A stretch of DNA of 64,000 bases from Bifidobacterium catulorum (GTDB lineage: Bacteria; Actinomycetota; Actinomycetes; Actinomycetales; Bifidobacteriaceae): positions 42,018 to 106,017 of the forward strand of contig NZ_QFFN01000005.1 of NCBI RefSeq assembly GCF_003129925.1, written 5' to 3'. This document shows positions 11,121 through 19,811 of this stretch, piece by piece. The translations under genes and the position numbers were made by a program. Each line of letters starts with the position of its first letter. Within the stretch, counting starts at the first letter, position 1. The notes under the pieces are model-generated. The model saw only the letters and a program-made list of their open reading frames with translations, did not search any database and was not told the DNA's origin.

Positions 11121-12056
11121 TCACATTGTTCTCACATGACTCGACATAGCCAGCGCATACAGCAGCACGGATGCGCTGGTCGCCAGATTGAGCGATTCGG
11201 CCCTGCCGTATATGGGGATGGAGACGATGCCCTCGCAACGGTCGAGAAGGTCGTCGTCAAGCCCGCGTGCCTCGTTGCCGAACAGCACCGCGCGGCCCGG
11301 GCCCGCCTTGGCCCAGTCCGGGACGTCGCCGTCCGCCGGGCGCACGATGTCCGCCAGCGACGTCGGGGGCGTGGATTCGGTGCCGCGCACGTCCGCGGCG
11401 ACGACATGCAGCCCGTGCCGCTCGCTCCATTCGAGGAATTCGTCCACCGACGCGCGGAGCACGGGGATGTGGTAGAGCGAGCCGGCGGTCGATCGGACCA
11501 CCTTGGGACCGAGCGGATCCACGCATTCGTCGACGAACACGACCGCGTCGGCGCCCGCGGCGTCGGCCGTGCGGATGACGGTCCCGGCGTTGCCCGGGTC
11601 GCGCACCTGCCAGAAGGCGGCGACCATCGGCCCGTTCCCGCCGGCGGCGTCGCCTCCCCGGGGCGGGGCCCATCCGGTCAGGTCGCCGGCGAGGTCTCCG
11701 GTCTGGGCGGTGGCGGCGATGCCCTGCGCGTCCGTGCTGATGGCCGCCATCACGCGCGGGGTGACGTAATGCACGTAGATGCGTTCCTGCCCCACGCCCT
11801 CGCCGCGGGCCTCGCGTCCGAGCACGTCCGCCACGATCTCGGCGGCCCGGGCGCTTGCGGTGTTGCCGTCCTCGTCGATCTCGACGTACAGGTCCTCCAC
11901 GAGGTCGGGGCGGCAGGCGATGGCCTCGCGCACGGCCTGCGGCGCCTCCACGAGCATCCGCCCGGTCTTGCGTCTCGTCTTGGCCCGGGCCAGGTCGGCT
12001 ATTCGTCGGATTCGGCCCGCGTTCGGATTGTCCAGTGTTCCTTTGGTCAATGGCAT
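11121..12056 (-). CDS. SpoU (TrmH)-family RNA 2'-O-methyltransferase
   Basis: A 311-residue SPOUT methyltransferase of the TrmH/RlmB type. It has an N-terminal substrate-binding domain (about 1-110) and the three SpoU motifs: RDPGNAGTVIRTADAAG, FGNEARGLDDDL and IPIYGRAESLNLATSASV, which form the knotted SAM site. The RNA target cannot be told from sequence; homologues modify 23S rRNA or tRNA. It lies upstream of pheS on the same strand after 75 bp, and is divergent from the RpiR regulator gene. Confidence 0.9.
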   Translation of the reverse strand: MPLTKGTLDNPNAGRIRRIADLARAKTRRKTGRMLVEAPQAVREAIACRPDLVEDLYVEIDEDGNTASARAAEIVADVLGREARGEGVGQERIYVHYVTPRVMAAISTDAQGIAATAQTGDLAGDLTGWAPPRGGDAAGGNGPMVAAFWQVRDPGNAGTVIRTADAAGADAVVFVDECVDPLGPKVVRSTAGSLYHIPVLRASVDEFLEWSERHGLHVVAADVRGTESTPPTSLADIVRPADGDVPDWAKAGPGRAVLFGNEARGLDDDLLDRCEGIVSIPIYGRAESLNLATSASVLLYALAMSSHVRTM

Positions 12057-12266
12057 GGGTCAATGCTAGCGCGTCACCCCTATCGCCGCGACATCGTCTG
12101 ATTCACCAACAATTCACGTTGCGGCCAGCTTAGTCGTCCGTTCCGTATGGCCGCGACGGCTAATCTCGTTCGTGGACAGAGAGGTTTCATGGGACGGCCG
12201 GCGGTCGCGGCCATGGGACGCGTAAGCATGTGTGTTGAGTGGTGGACAGGTGAAAGGGATCTGAAC

Positions 12267-13133
12267 GTGGGTGTACCGGTCGATGTTCGGCAGCGCATCA
12301 GCAACATCTATTCCGCGCTTCGCCCCGCGGAGAAGGCCGTGGCGTCGTATATACGCGACCATTACGACGACGTCGCCTCGCTGACCGTCTCCGATCTGGC
12401 CCGGGCCGCGGACGTCAGCCAGCCTACGGTCATACGCTTCGCCCGCAAGCTCGGCTTCAACGGCTATCGCGAGATGCGCTACGTGCTCAAGCATCCTACG
12501 GAGAACCCGCAGTCGTTCGACCCCCTTGAGGGGTTCGACCTGCATCCGTGGGACAAGATCGACGACGTTCCCTCGAAGGCGGTCGCCGGGGCGAAGTCCA
12601 TGCTCGACGACATGCTCGAATCGCTGTCGTCCAAGGAATATCGCAAGGCCATCGGGTTGTTGAACAAGGCGCGGGTCATCGATATCTACGGAGTGGAGAA
12701 CTCCATCGTGCCGGCCACCGACCTGCTGACCAAGCTCACGTATCTCGGATTGCAGTGCCGTATGCACACGGACGCCTATCTGCAGCAGATATCGGCCGGG
12801 CACCTCACCGACGAGGACGTCGCCATCGCGTTCTCGTATTCCGGCAGCTCGGAGGACACGGTCAAGGCCATACGCCTCGCCCGCAACCAGGGCGCGAAGA
12901 CCATCGCCGTCACCAACGCGACGGGCACGCCGCTGGGCAACTGGGCCGACGTATGCCTGTACGCCGGCCACGGCGAGCGCACGATCTACGGCAACGCCAT
13001 CTTCTCGCGCGTCTCGCACATCGCCATCGTCGACATGCTGTACATGGGGCTGATCCTGAGCAATTACGCCGACTATTCCGCCAAGCTCGACGAATCCGGC
13101 CGATACATCCGAGACAAGGTCTTCCACGGATAG
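12267..13133 (+). CDS. RpiR (MurR)-family regulator, probable control of AEP genes
   Basis: A 288-residue regulator with an N-terminal HTH_6 domain (SVSDLARAADVSQPTVIRFA region, about residues 1-80) and a C-terminal SIS sugar-phosphate-binding domain (AFSYSGSSEDTVKAI). I chose the GTG at 12267, which is preceded by GAAAGGG at good spacing; 40 more in-frame codons upstream look non-coding. RpiR proteins usually sense phosphosugars. Its position ahead of the AEP transporter and phnW/phnX suggests it senses AEP or a catabolic intermediate (inference). Confidence 0.88.
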   Translation: MGVPVDVRQRISNIYSALRPAEKAVASYIRDHYDDVASLTVSDLARAADVSQPTVIRFARKLGFNGYREMRYVLKHPTENPQSFDPLEGFDLHPWDKIDDVPSKAVAGAKSMLDDMLESLSSKEYRKAIGLLNKARVIDIYGVENSIVPATDLLTKLTYLGLQCRMHTDAYLQQISAGHLTDEDVAIAFSYSGSSEDTVKAIRLARNQGAKTIAVTNATGTPLGNWADVCLYAGHGERTIYGNAIFSRVSHIAIVDMLYMGLILSNYADYSAKLDESGRYIRDKVFHG

Positions 13134-13158
13134 CGCCGTCCCGATTCCCGGTTCTTCG

Positions 13159-13200
13159 CCCGTCCGACGCCCTCTTCGAGGGGACGGAGGACGGGTTTTC
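13159..13200 (+). terminator. Rho-independent terminator after the rpiR-like gene
   Basis: CCCGTCC pairs with GGACGGG around a second CCCTC/GAGGG stem, followed by TTTTCC. It ends the regulator transcript about 25 bp after the stop codon. Confidence 0.75.
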
Positions 13201-13452
13201 CATATTTTCCCCGACTACCCATGAATCATAAAAATATAAAAAACTACATGATTCATATGTAAGTTCAATTGTTGTTCACGTCGCTTTCCATAAAGCTTCA
13301 ACGGCGCAACCCCAAGTTTCCCCGCTCCGATGCCAGAATCGTACTTGGAAGCCGGGAACACCCGGTTTCCAACGAAAACAGAACATGTGTAAGTCACGAA
13401 TATTGCAGTAAAGACATACGACAAACCACCGTGCGGAACCGGTCAATGTTCC
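13201..13452 (+). promoter_or_regulatory. AT-rich leader of the AEP transport operon
   Basis: A spacer much richer in A+T than its surroundings. It holds a perfect 9-bp inverted repeat ATGAATCAT / ATGATTCAT (13221-13229 and 13248-13256) around an A-rich core. It also holds a near-perfect hairpin at 13345-13372 (TTGGAAGCCGGG with CCCGGTTTCCAA). Either could be an operator for the neighbouring RpiR protein; the second could also be an mRNA structure. Confidence 0.45.
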
Positions 13453-13467
13453 GTGAAAGGCAACATC

Positions 13468-14259
13468 ATGTTGGAACTGAAGAACATCACCAAGTCATTT
13501 GGTGACACCCACGTGCTGAACGGCATCTCACTGACCATCGGGGACGGTCAGATCATGTCGATCCTCGGACCTTCCGGCGGCGGCAAGACCACGCTGCTGA
13601 ACATCATCCTCGGCATCTCCCAGCCGACCAGCGGCCAGCTGATCTACAACGGCGAGGACCTGACCAACGTGCCGATGGAGAAGCGCGGCTTCAACATCGT
13701 GTTCCAGGACTACGCACTGTTCCCGAACCTCAACGCCTACGAGAACATCACGTACGGCCTGAAGAACAACCCCGGCATCTCCACCGAGAAGGAGATCAAG
13801 GAGATGATCTCCCTGCTCGGCCTTGAGGAGCATCTGACCAAGAAGATCGATGAGCTCTCCGGCGGCCAGAAGCAGCGCGTGGCCCTCGCCCGCACCCTGG
13901 TGATGAAGCCGAAGCTGCTGCTGCTCGACGAGCCTCTCTCCGCCCTCGACGGCGTGATCAAGGAGTCCATCAAGTCCAAGATCAAGCAGATCGTCAACCA
14001 GTACAACCTCACCACGATCATGGTCACCCACGATCCCGAGGAGGCCTGCACGATGAGCGACAAGGTGCTGATCCTCAACCAGGGCAAGATCGCCCAGTAC
14101 GCCTCGCCGGACGACATCATCCACCACCCGGCCAGCGAATTCGTGCGCAAGTTCATCCTCCACCAGCTGGAGGTCAAGCGCAACAACATCTACACGCTGT
14201 TCAACGAAGGCGACGCCAACGCCGCCAAGCAGCCCGCCCTCGCCGGTCAGGAGGCCTGA
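13468..14259 (+). CDS. ABC transporter ATPase, probable 2-aminoethylphosphonate importer
   Basis: A 263-residue ABC ATPase of the Fe3+/putrescine/AEP type. It has Walker A GPSGGGKTT, signature LSGGQKQRVALARTL, Walker B LLLLDEPLSALD and the H-loop VTHDPEEA. The ATG is placed by GAAAGG seven bases upstream; a GTG five codons earlier would include the ribosome-binding site. It lacks the long C-terminal TOBE region of maltose-type ATPases. The permease fusion follows after 5 bp, and phnW and phnX lie downstream, so AEP import is the likely role. Confidence 0.88.
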   Translation: MLELKNITKSFGDTHVLNGISLTIGDGQIMSILGPSGGGKTTLLNIILGISQPTSGQLIYNGEDLTNVPMEKRGFNIVFQDYALFPNLNAYENITYGLKNNPGISTEKEIKEMISLLGLEEHLTKKIDELSGGQKQRVALARTLVMKPKLLLLDEPLSALDGVIKESIKSKIKQIVNQYNLTTIMVTHDPEEACTMSDKVLILNQGKIAQYASPDDIIHHPASEFVRKFILHQLEVKRNNIYTLFNEGDANAAKQPALAGQEA

Positions 14260-14264
14260 GAACA

Positions 14265-17105
14265 ATGAGCGTCGAATCGATTCAGGCCGGCAAGCAATTG
14301 CCGAGCATCGCGCCTGAGATCAAGAACCACGAATCCCGTCCCTCCAAGCCGCGCCAGCCCGAACTGACCGCGCTTCTCGTCGCCGTCACCGTCATCTTCG
14401 CCATCTTCCTCGTGGTGCCGATGGTGATCGTGCTCGCCAAGTCGTTCCAGACCGGAAATGGCTCGGCCACCTTGGAGAACTACGCGGCCATCCTCGCAAG
14501 GCCCGAGTTCTTCACCTCCGTTCTCAACAGCCTCAAGGTGGCCGCCGCGGCGGCGCTCGTGGCCATGCTGCTCGCGTTCCTGCTGGCCTACGCGGTCAAC
14601 TGCACCAACCTGCCGCCGAAGTTCAAGAAGGCCATCGCCCTGCTCACCCAGGTGCCGATGCTGCTGCCGACCATCACCTACGGCTTTGCCATCATCTACT
14701 CCTTCGGCAAGGAGGGCCTGATCACCAAGCTGTTCGGACACCAGCTGTTCGACATCTACGGGTTCAACGGCCTGCTCATCGGCTACGTCATCTACACGCT
14801 GCCGACCTGCTTCCTGCTGATCAACAACTCGTTCCAGTTCGTCGACAAGAAGTTCATCATCGTCTCGCACATCATGGGCGACAGCCACATCAAGACGTTC
14901 TTCGTCACCACGGTGCGGCCGCTCATCGGCACGATGTGCGTGGCGTTCATCCAGAGCTTCTTCCTGAGCTTCACCGACTACGGCATCCCGACCTCCGTCG
15001 GCGGCACCTACGACGTGCTGGCCATGACGCTGTTCAACCAGATGCTCGGCTCCATCCCGAACTTCAACCGCGGCGCCGTCATCGCCGTGTTCATGCTCAT
15101 CCCGTCGATCATCTCCATCATCCTGATGACGATCCTGGAGAAGTACTCCATCCGCTACTCCAAGGTCTCGCAGATCGACCTGCCGGAAGGCAAGAAGCGC
15201 GACACGTTCTGCGCCATCGCCTCCGTGGTGGTGCTCGTGTGCGTGCTCTCCGTGTTCGCCGTGATCCTGCTCATCCCGTTCGTGGAGATGTGGCCGTTCA
15301 AGCTGAACTTCACGTTCAGCCACATCACCGGCATCTTCGCCGACTCCGAACTGACCGCTGTGTTCACCAACTCGCTGTACGTGGCCGTGATGACCGCCAT
15401 CCTCGGATGCCTGTTCGCCTACGCCGCCGCCCTGGTGACCTCCCGCTCCAAGCTGCCCGTGGCCGCCAAGCGGTTCGTGGACTCCATCAGCTCGATCATC
15501 AACACCGTGCCCGGCATGGTGCTCGGCATCGCGTTCCTGTTCACGTTCAGCGGCACGCCGATGCAGAACACCTTCTGGATCCTCATCATCGCGAACATGA
15601 TCCACTACTTCGCCACCCCGTACCAGATGATGAAGGACTCGCTCTCGAAGATGAACGCCTCGTGGGAGACCACGGCGAAGCTCATGGGCGACAGCTGGTT
15701 CAAGACCATCGTGCGCGTGGTCACGCCGAACGCATGGCCCACCGTGCTGCAGGTGTTCGGCTACTACTTCGTCAACGCCATGGTCACCATCTCCGCGGTG
15801 GTGTTCCTCACCGGCGCCAAGACCCAGGTGATCACCACGAAGATCTCCGCCCTGCAGCACCTCGCCAAGTTCGACGACATCTTCGCCCTCTCGCTGCTCA
15901 TCCTGGTCACGAACCTCGTGGTCAAGGGCCTCATCGCCCTCGCCACCCGCAAGAAGCCAATCAAGGCCAAGGCCACCGAGGCTGCGGCCGCGACGGTGAA
16001 GCAGGGTGCGCGCAAGAGCGCCGAACAGATCGCCGCCGGCAGCTTCGCACTGCCGCCGATCAACCCGCGCTCCCACGGACGCAGCGTGGTGACCGGCATC
16101 GCCTCCGGTGTGGTGGCAGCGATCCTCGTGGCCTTCGGATTCGGCGCCTTCTCCGGCACCGCAGCCGCCAGCCAGCAGGTCGTGATCTACACGAACGCCG
16201 ACGACGAGGCCGTGGCCGCGTTCGAGCACGCGCTCGACGACAACGGCTACAAGGGCAAGTACATCATGCAGAGCTTCGGCACCTCCGAACTCGGCGGCAA
16301 GATGCTGGCCGAAGGCAAAAGCCTTGAGGCCGACATGCTCACCATGAGCTCCTACTACGTGGATTCCGCCCAGGAACGCAACCACATGTTCCAGCCGCTC
16401 ACCGACGTGAAGTCGAAGCTGCTGAAGACGAACGTGAACACCACGGCGCCCGACTACCGCAGCCCGACCACCGCCCAGGAGGGAGCGATCTTCTACAACA
16501 CCGAAGCCATCAAGCAGGCCGGCGTGCCCGTGCCGACAAGCTTCAAGGACCTCGCCGACCCGAAGTACAAGGGCCTGATCTCCGTGCCCGACATGGAGGG
16601 CTCCTCCACCGGCTGGCTGATGGTGCAGGCCATCGCGGGCGCCTACGGCACCGGCGACGAGGGCAGGCAGATCCTGACCGACATCTACAGGAACGCCGGC
16701 CCGCATCTCGAACAGTCTGGTTCCGGCCCGCTGAAGTCCGTGCGCTCCGGCGAGGTGGCCATCGGCTTCGGACTGCGGCACCAGGCCGCGGCCGACAAGA
16801 AGAAGGGCCTGCCGATCGACTACGTGGACCCGGTCGAGGGCAACTACTCGCTGACGGAATCGGTGGCGGTGCTCGACAAGGGCTCCAAGACCAATCCCCT
16901 TGCGCAGAAGATGGCCGGCGTGATCATCGACCAGGGCCGCAAGGAACTGCTCCAGACCTATCCGACCCCGCTCTACCAGGGTGAGAAGGAACCGGCCAAC
17001 GGCTCGAAGTATCCGAAGACCTTCGACAAGCCGCTGACGGTGGACCTGCTGCAACAGCATCAGGACTTCTCCGAGGCCTGCAAGCGCGCCGCCAAGGAGG
17101 CCTGA
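14265..17105 (+). CDS. Fused ABC permease-permease-solute-binding protein, probable AEP import
   Basis: A 946-residue fusion. Residues about 35-285 and 315-565 are two BPD_transp_1 permease domains, as in FbpB- or PhnU/PhnV-type importers; both carry the EAA-like loop before a GD box (HIMGDSHIKTF and KLMGDSWFKTI). A hydrophobic segment near residues 605-625 then leads into a type 2 periplasmic-binding domain of about 320 residues (VVIYTNADDEAVAAFEHAL to the C-terminus), resembling iron/AEP-binding proteins. The receptor is therefore tethered to the membrane through its own permease instead of by a lipid anchor. AEP is inferred as substrate from phnW and phnX downstream. Confidence 0.87.
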   Translation: MSVESIQAGKQLPSIAPEIKNHESRPSKPRQPELTALLVAVTVIFAIFLVVPMVIVLAKSFQTGNGSATLENYAAILARPEFFTSVLNSLKVAAAAALVAMLLAFLLAYAVNCTNLPPKFKKAIALLTQVPMLLPTITYGFAIIYSFGKEGLITKLFGHQLFDIYGFNGLLIGYVIYTLPTCFLLINNSFQFVDKKFIIVSHIMGDSHIKTFFVTTVRPLIGTMCVAFIQSFFLSFTDYGIPTSVGGTYDVLAMTLFNQMLGSIPNFNRGAVIAVFMLIPSIISIILMTILEKYSIRYSKVSQIDLPEGKKRDTFCAIASVVVLVCVLSVFAVILLIPFVEMWPFKLNFTFSHITGIFADSELTAVFTNSLYVAVMTAILGCLFAYAAALVTSRSKLPVAAKRFVDSISSIINTVPGMVLGIAFLFTFSGTPMQNTFWILIIANMIHYFATPYQMMKDSLSKMNASWETTAKLMGDSWFKTIVRVVTPNAWPTVLQVFGYYFVNAMVTISAVVFLTGAKTQVITTKISALQHLAKFDDIFALSLLILVTNLVVKGLIALATRKKPIKAKATEAAAATVKQGARKSAEQIAAGSFALPPINPRSHGRSVVTGIASGVVAAILVAFGFGAFSGTAAASQQVVIYTNADDEAVAAFEHALDDNGYKGKYIMQSFGTSELGGKMLAEGKSLEADMLTMSSYYVDSAQERNHMFQPLTDVKSKLLKTNVNTTAPDYRSPTTAQEGAIFYNTEAIKQAGVPVPTSFKDLADPKYKGLISVPDMEGSSTGWLMVQAIAGAYGTGDEGRQILTDIYRNAGPHLEQSGSGPLKSVRSGEVAIGFGLRHQAAADKKKGLPIDYVDPVEGNYSLTESVAVLDKGSKTNPLAQKMAGVIIDQGRKELLQTYPTPLYQGEKEPANGSKYPKTFDKPLTVDLLQQHQDFSEACKRAAKEA

Positions 17106-17128
17106 CCCACCCCACCCTCACAGCCCCA

Positions 17129-17173
17129 TTGTTGTGACGGACATGGGTCTCACCCCGCCGTCCGTCACAACAA
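17129..17173 (+). terminator. Perfect 14-bp hairpin after the transporter gene
   Basis: TTGTTGTGACGGAC and its exact reverse complement flank a 17-bp loop, 23 bp after the stop codon. There is no strong T-run, so it could be a terminator, a processing site or an mRNA-stabilising structure between transporter and enzymes. Confidence 0.55.
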
Positions 17174-17182
17174 ATCCTTGAA

Positions 17183-17350
17183 CTATGCTGCCCGACCGTG
17201 GACAGACAGCCGAATGAGGTCGTCGATGTGCGTTTCGCAATCGTAAAGACTCGGCCTGAGCGGCCCGGAGCGTATCACGAAATGCACATCGACGCCCCGG
17301 GCTCCTCAGCAGGTCGAACGGTCCTGAGTGCATCGAGCAGAGCATACCGG
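17183..17350 (+). repeat. Structured palindromic element, copy 1
   Basis: A roughly 165-bp element between the transporter and phnW. Arms GTCGATGTGCGTTTCG (17222-17237) and CGAAATGCACATCGAC (17278-17293) pair with one mismatch. The right side carries GAACGGTCCTGAGTGCATCG (from 17316), shared with the element before phnX. It looks like a REP-type repeat or a structured spacer RNA; nothing in it codes. Confidence 0.6.
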
Positions 17351-17438
17351 CAACCCACGGTCACAGCATTCGCCGCTCTCATAGAACCCGATCTTTCATC
17401 CCATAATTCAATCCCCCAAAAATAGAGAAGGAACCATA

Positions 17439-18647
17439 ATGACCAACGAATACAAGCTGCTCACCCCCGGCCCGCTGACCACGACCCGCACCGTCAAGGA
17501 GGAGATGCTCTTCGACCATTGCACCTGGGACGAGGACTACCAGCAGATCACGCAGAAGATCCGCCGCCAGCTGCTTGAGCTCGCGCACTGCGATCCGGAG
17601 GAGTACACCGTGGTGGTCATGCAGGGTTCCGGCACCTTCGGCGTCGAGAGCGTGCTCACCTCCGTGATCGGCGAGGACGAGAAGGTGCTGCTGTGCACCA
17701 ACGGCGCGTACGGCGACCGTCAGGTCAAGATCTGCGAGCACGCGGGCATCGCCCACACGCAGTACGCCGAGCCGTACGACCGCATCCCCAGCGCCGAGAA
17801 GGTGGCCGAATACCTCGACGCCGACCCGTCCATCACCCACGTCTCGATGATCCACTCCGAGACCACGTCCGGACTGCTCAACGACATCGAGGCCGTGGCC
17901 AAGGTGGTCAAGTCCCGCGGCAAGACGTTCATGGTGGACGCCATGAGCTCCTTCGGCGGCGTGGACATCCCGGTGGCCGACTGGGGCATCGACTTCATCG
18001 TCTCATCCGCCAACAAGTGCATCCAGGGCGTTCCCGGCTTCAGCTTCATCATCTGCAACAAGGCCAAGCTGGAGGCCTCCAAGGGCAAGGCCCGCAGCCT
18101 CTCGCTCGACCTGTGGGACCAGTGGAACACCTTGGAGAAGGCGAACGGCAAGTGGCGCTACACCTCCCCCACCCATGTGGTGCTCGCCTTCTCCAAGGCG
18201 CTTGACGAGATGTTCGAGGAGGGCGGCATCCCCGTGCGCTCCGCCCGCTACCAGCTGAACAACGACCTGCTGATCGCCCGCATGAAGGCGCTGGGCTTCT
18301 CCACGTTCCTCGCCGACCATCAGGGCCCGATCATCACGACGTTCCTGTACCCGAAGGGCATCTCGTTCGACTTCCACGACATGTACGAGTTCATCAAGGA
18401 GCGCGGCTACGCGATCTACCCGGGCAAGCTGACCGACGAGGAGACGTTCCGTCTGGGCAACATCGGCGAGATCTACGCCGACGACATCGAGAAGGTCACG
18501 GAGCTGCTGGCCATGTACATGGGCGAGCGCGGCCTGCTTGAGGCCGCCACCGGCTCGGATTCCGTGCCCGCAGCCATCGCCGCGATGGACAAGGCCGGCG
18601 AGCCGATCAAGGCCGCCGCCCCGATGGGCGTCAAGCTCGCCGCCTGA
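17439..18647 (+). CDS. phnW: 2-Aminoethylphosphonate--pyruvate transaminase
   Basis: A 402-residue class V PLP aminotransferase that turns AEP and pyruvate into phosphonoacetaldehyde and alanine. It begins with the family-typical LLTPGPLTTTRTVKEEM. The PLP lysine is in SSANKCIQGVPGFSF near residue 194, and the substrate region MVDAMSSFGGVDIPV is intact. An extra, Ala-rich tail of about 35 residues follows the usual end. AGAGAAGG upstream supports the start. Together with phnX it makes a complete route from AEP to acetaldehyde, phosphate and ammonia as alanine. Confidence 0.96.
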   Translation: MTNEYKLLTPGPLTTTRTVKEEMLFDHCTWDEDYQQITQKIRRQLLELAHCDPEEYTVVVMQGSGTFGVESVLTSVIGEDEKVLLCTNGAYGDRQVKICEHAGIAHTQYAEPYDRIPSAEKVAEYLDADPSITHVSMIHSETTSGLLNDIEAVAKVVKSRGKTFMVDAMSSFGGVDIPVADWGIDFIVSSANKCIQGVPGFSFIICNKAKLEASKGKARSLSLDLWDQWNTLEKANGKWRYTSPTHVVLAFSKALDEMFEEGGIPVRSARYQLNNDLLIARMKALGFSTFLADHQGPIITTFLYPKGISFDFHDMYEFIKERGYAIYPGKLTDEETFRLGNIGEIYADDIEKVTELLAMYMGERGLLEAATGSDSVPAAIAAMDKAGEPIKAAAPMGVKLAA

Positions 18648-18705
18648 CCCACCCTTCCACGGCCCGCTCAAAACGGAACGGGCATCAGCGTGAAATCCCC
18701 ATGGA

Positions 18706-18819
18706 GAGATCGGCATCCTTGTTCGGCCGTAAGCAGCGAAGGCATTTGCTACGCTTTGCGAGCAAATGCCGGAGCGAGGCCGAACGGCCTTGAGTGTGTC
18801 GAACAAGGATGCCGATCTC
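18706..18819 (+). repeat. Structured palindromic element, copy 2
   Basis: A 114-bp element between phnW and phnX with perfect 20-bp arms (18706-18725 and 18800-18819). It encloses a second perfect 10-bp hairpin, GGCATTTGCT with AGCAAATGCC (18741-18770). The right part shares GAACGG-C--TGAGTG--TCGA with copy 1. As RNA it would fold into a long stem with an internal branch. Confidence 0.7.
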
Positions 18820-18890
18820 GACTTCAACCGACCGCGCGTCACCTGACATCATCAAGCAAATCAGTACAAACAAACAAAAGGAAAACCACT

Positions 18891-19673
18891 ATGACCAACC
18901 GTTTTGAGGCCGTCATCTTCGATTGGGCCGGCACCACCGTCGACTACGGCTGCTTCGCCCCCGTCCGCGCCTTCCAGGAGGCGTTCCGCGAGTTCGGCAT
19001 CGATCCGACGATGGCGGAGACCCGCAAGCCGATGGGCATGCTCAAGCACGATCACATCAACACGATGCTGCACATGGAACGCATCGCCCGCGCCTGGGAG
19101 GACGAGCACGGCCACGCCCCCACCGACAAGGATGTGGACGACGTGTACGCCCACTTCGAGCCGAAGCTGCTGTCGATTCTCGATAACTACGCCGACCCGA
19201 AGCCGGGAGTGCTCGACGCCGTGGCCGCGCTGCGCGGGGCGGGTCTGAAGATCGGCTCCACCACGGGTTACACCGACAAGATGATGGACATCGTGGTGCC
19301 GAAGGCCAAGGAGAACGGCTACGCCCCCGACTTCTGGATCAGCCCGGACGGCACGAACGGCTTCGGCCGCCCCTACCCGTACATGATCTTCCGCAACCTT
19401 GAGCAGCTGGGCGTCTCCTCCGTGCACGCCGCCGCCAAGGTGGGCGACACGCTTTCCGACATCCGCGAGGGCAGGAACGCCGGCGTGTTCACCATCGGCG
19501 TGGTCGAGGGCAGCTCCCAGCTGGCGCTGAGCGAGGAGGAGTTCGAGGCACTGACGGAGGCCGAGAAGGCCGAGGCCCGTGCGAAGGCCAGGGCCGCGTT
19601 CACCGAGGCCGGCGCCGATGCCGTCATCGACACGATGGCCGAACTGCCGACGCTGCTCAGCCAGATCGCCTGA
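18891..19673 (+). CDS. phnX: Phosphonoacetaldehyde hydrolase (phosphonatase)
   Basis: A 260-residue HAD-superfamily hydrolase that splits phosphonoacetaldehyde into acetaldehyde and phosphate. The nucleophile aspartate lies in VIFDWAGTTVDYG (D11), and the Schiff-base lysine of the cap domain is in MGMLKHDHI near residue 53, the residue that separates PhnX from other HAD enzymes. KVGDTLSDIREG is the metal-binding motif. The start follows AAAAGGAAAA. The last coding bases belong to a threefold repeat that continues past the stop. Confidence 0.96.
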   Translation: MTNRFEAVIFDWAGTTVDYGCFAPVRAFQEAFREFGIDPTMAETRKPMGMLKHDHINTMLHMERIARAWEDEHGHAPTDKDVDDVYAHFEPKLLSILDNYADPKPGVLDAVAALRGAGLKIGSTTGYTDKMMDIVVPKAKENGYAPDFWISPDGTNGFGRPYPYMIFRNLEQLGVSSVHAAAKVGDTLSDIREGRNAGVFTIGVVEGSSQLALSEEEFEALTEAEKAEARAKARAAFTEAGADAVIDTMAELPTLLSQIA

Positions 19674-19706
19674 CCAGATCGCCTGACCCAGATCGCCTGA
19701 CCCGCA
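19663..19706 (+). repeat. Threefold 13-14 bp repeat at the phnX stop
   Basis: AGATCGCCTGACC occurs three times in a row. The TGA inside the first copy is the phnX stop, so the copies beyond it are untranslated. It looks like a recent slippage duplication. Confidence 0.8.
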
Positions 19707-19738
19707 TCATACGGTAGCCCACCGTCTCCGCCGCGTTC

Positions 19739-19757
19739 ATGCCTGTACGACAGGCAT
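19739..19757. terminator. Small hairpin between convergent phnX and mcrC
   Basis: ATGCCTGT and ACAGGCAT form a perfect 8-bp stem with a 3-base loop between the two converging genes. It has no strong T-tract on either strand. Confidence 0.4.
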
Positions 19758-19811
19758 ATCGCAGTGAAATCGGTGGACGACCGTTTTCGCATATACGCTC
19801 CCCGACCTCCA

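Noticed and set aside
12147..12266. Forty extra N-terminal codons of the RpiR-like regulator
   Set aside because: The segment resembles no family N-terminus, whereas the GTG at 12267 has a well-placed ribosome-binding site.
14247..17060. A 937-codon open frame on the minus strand
   Set aside because: It lies opposite the well-supported permease/receptor fusion, and its product is a His/Gly/Glu/Arg-rich string without domains, as expected from antisense reading of high-GC codons.
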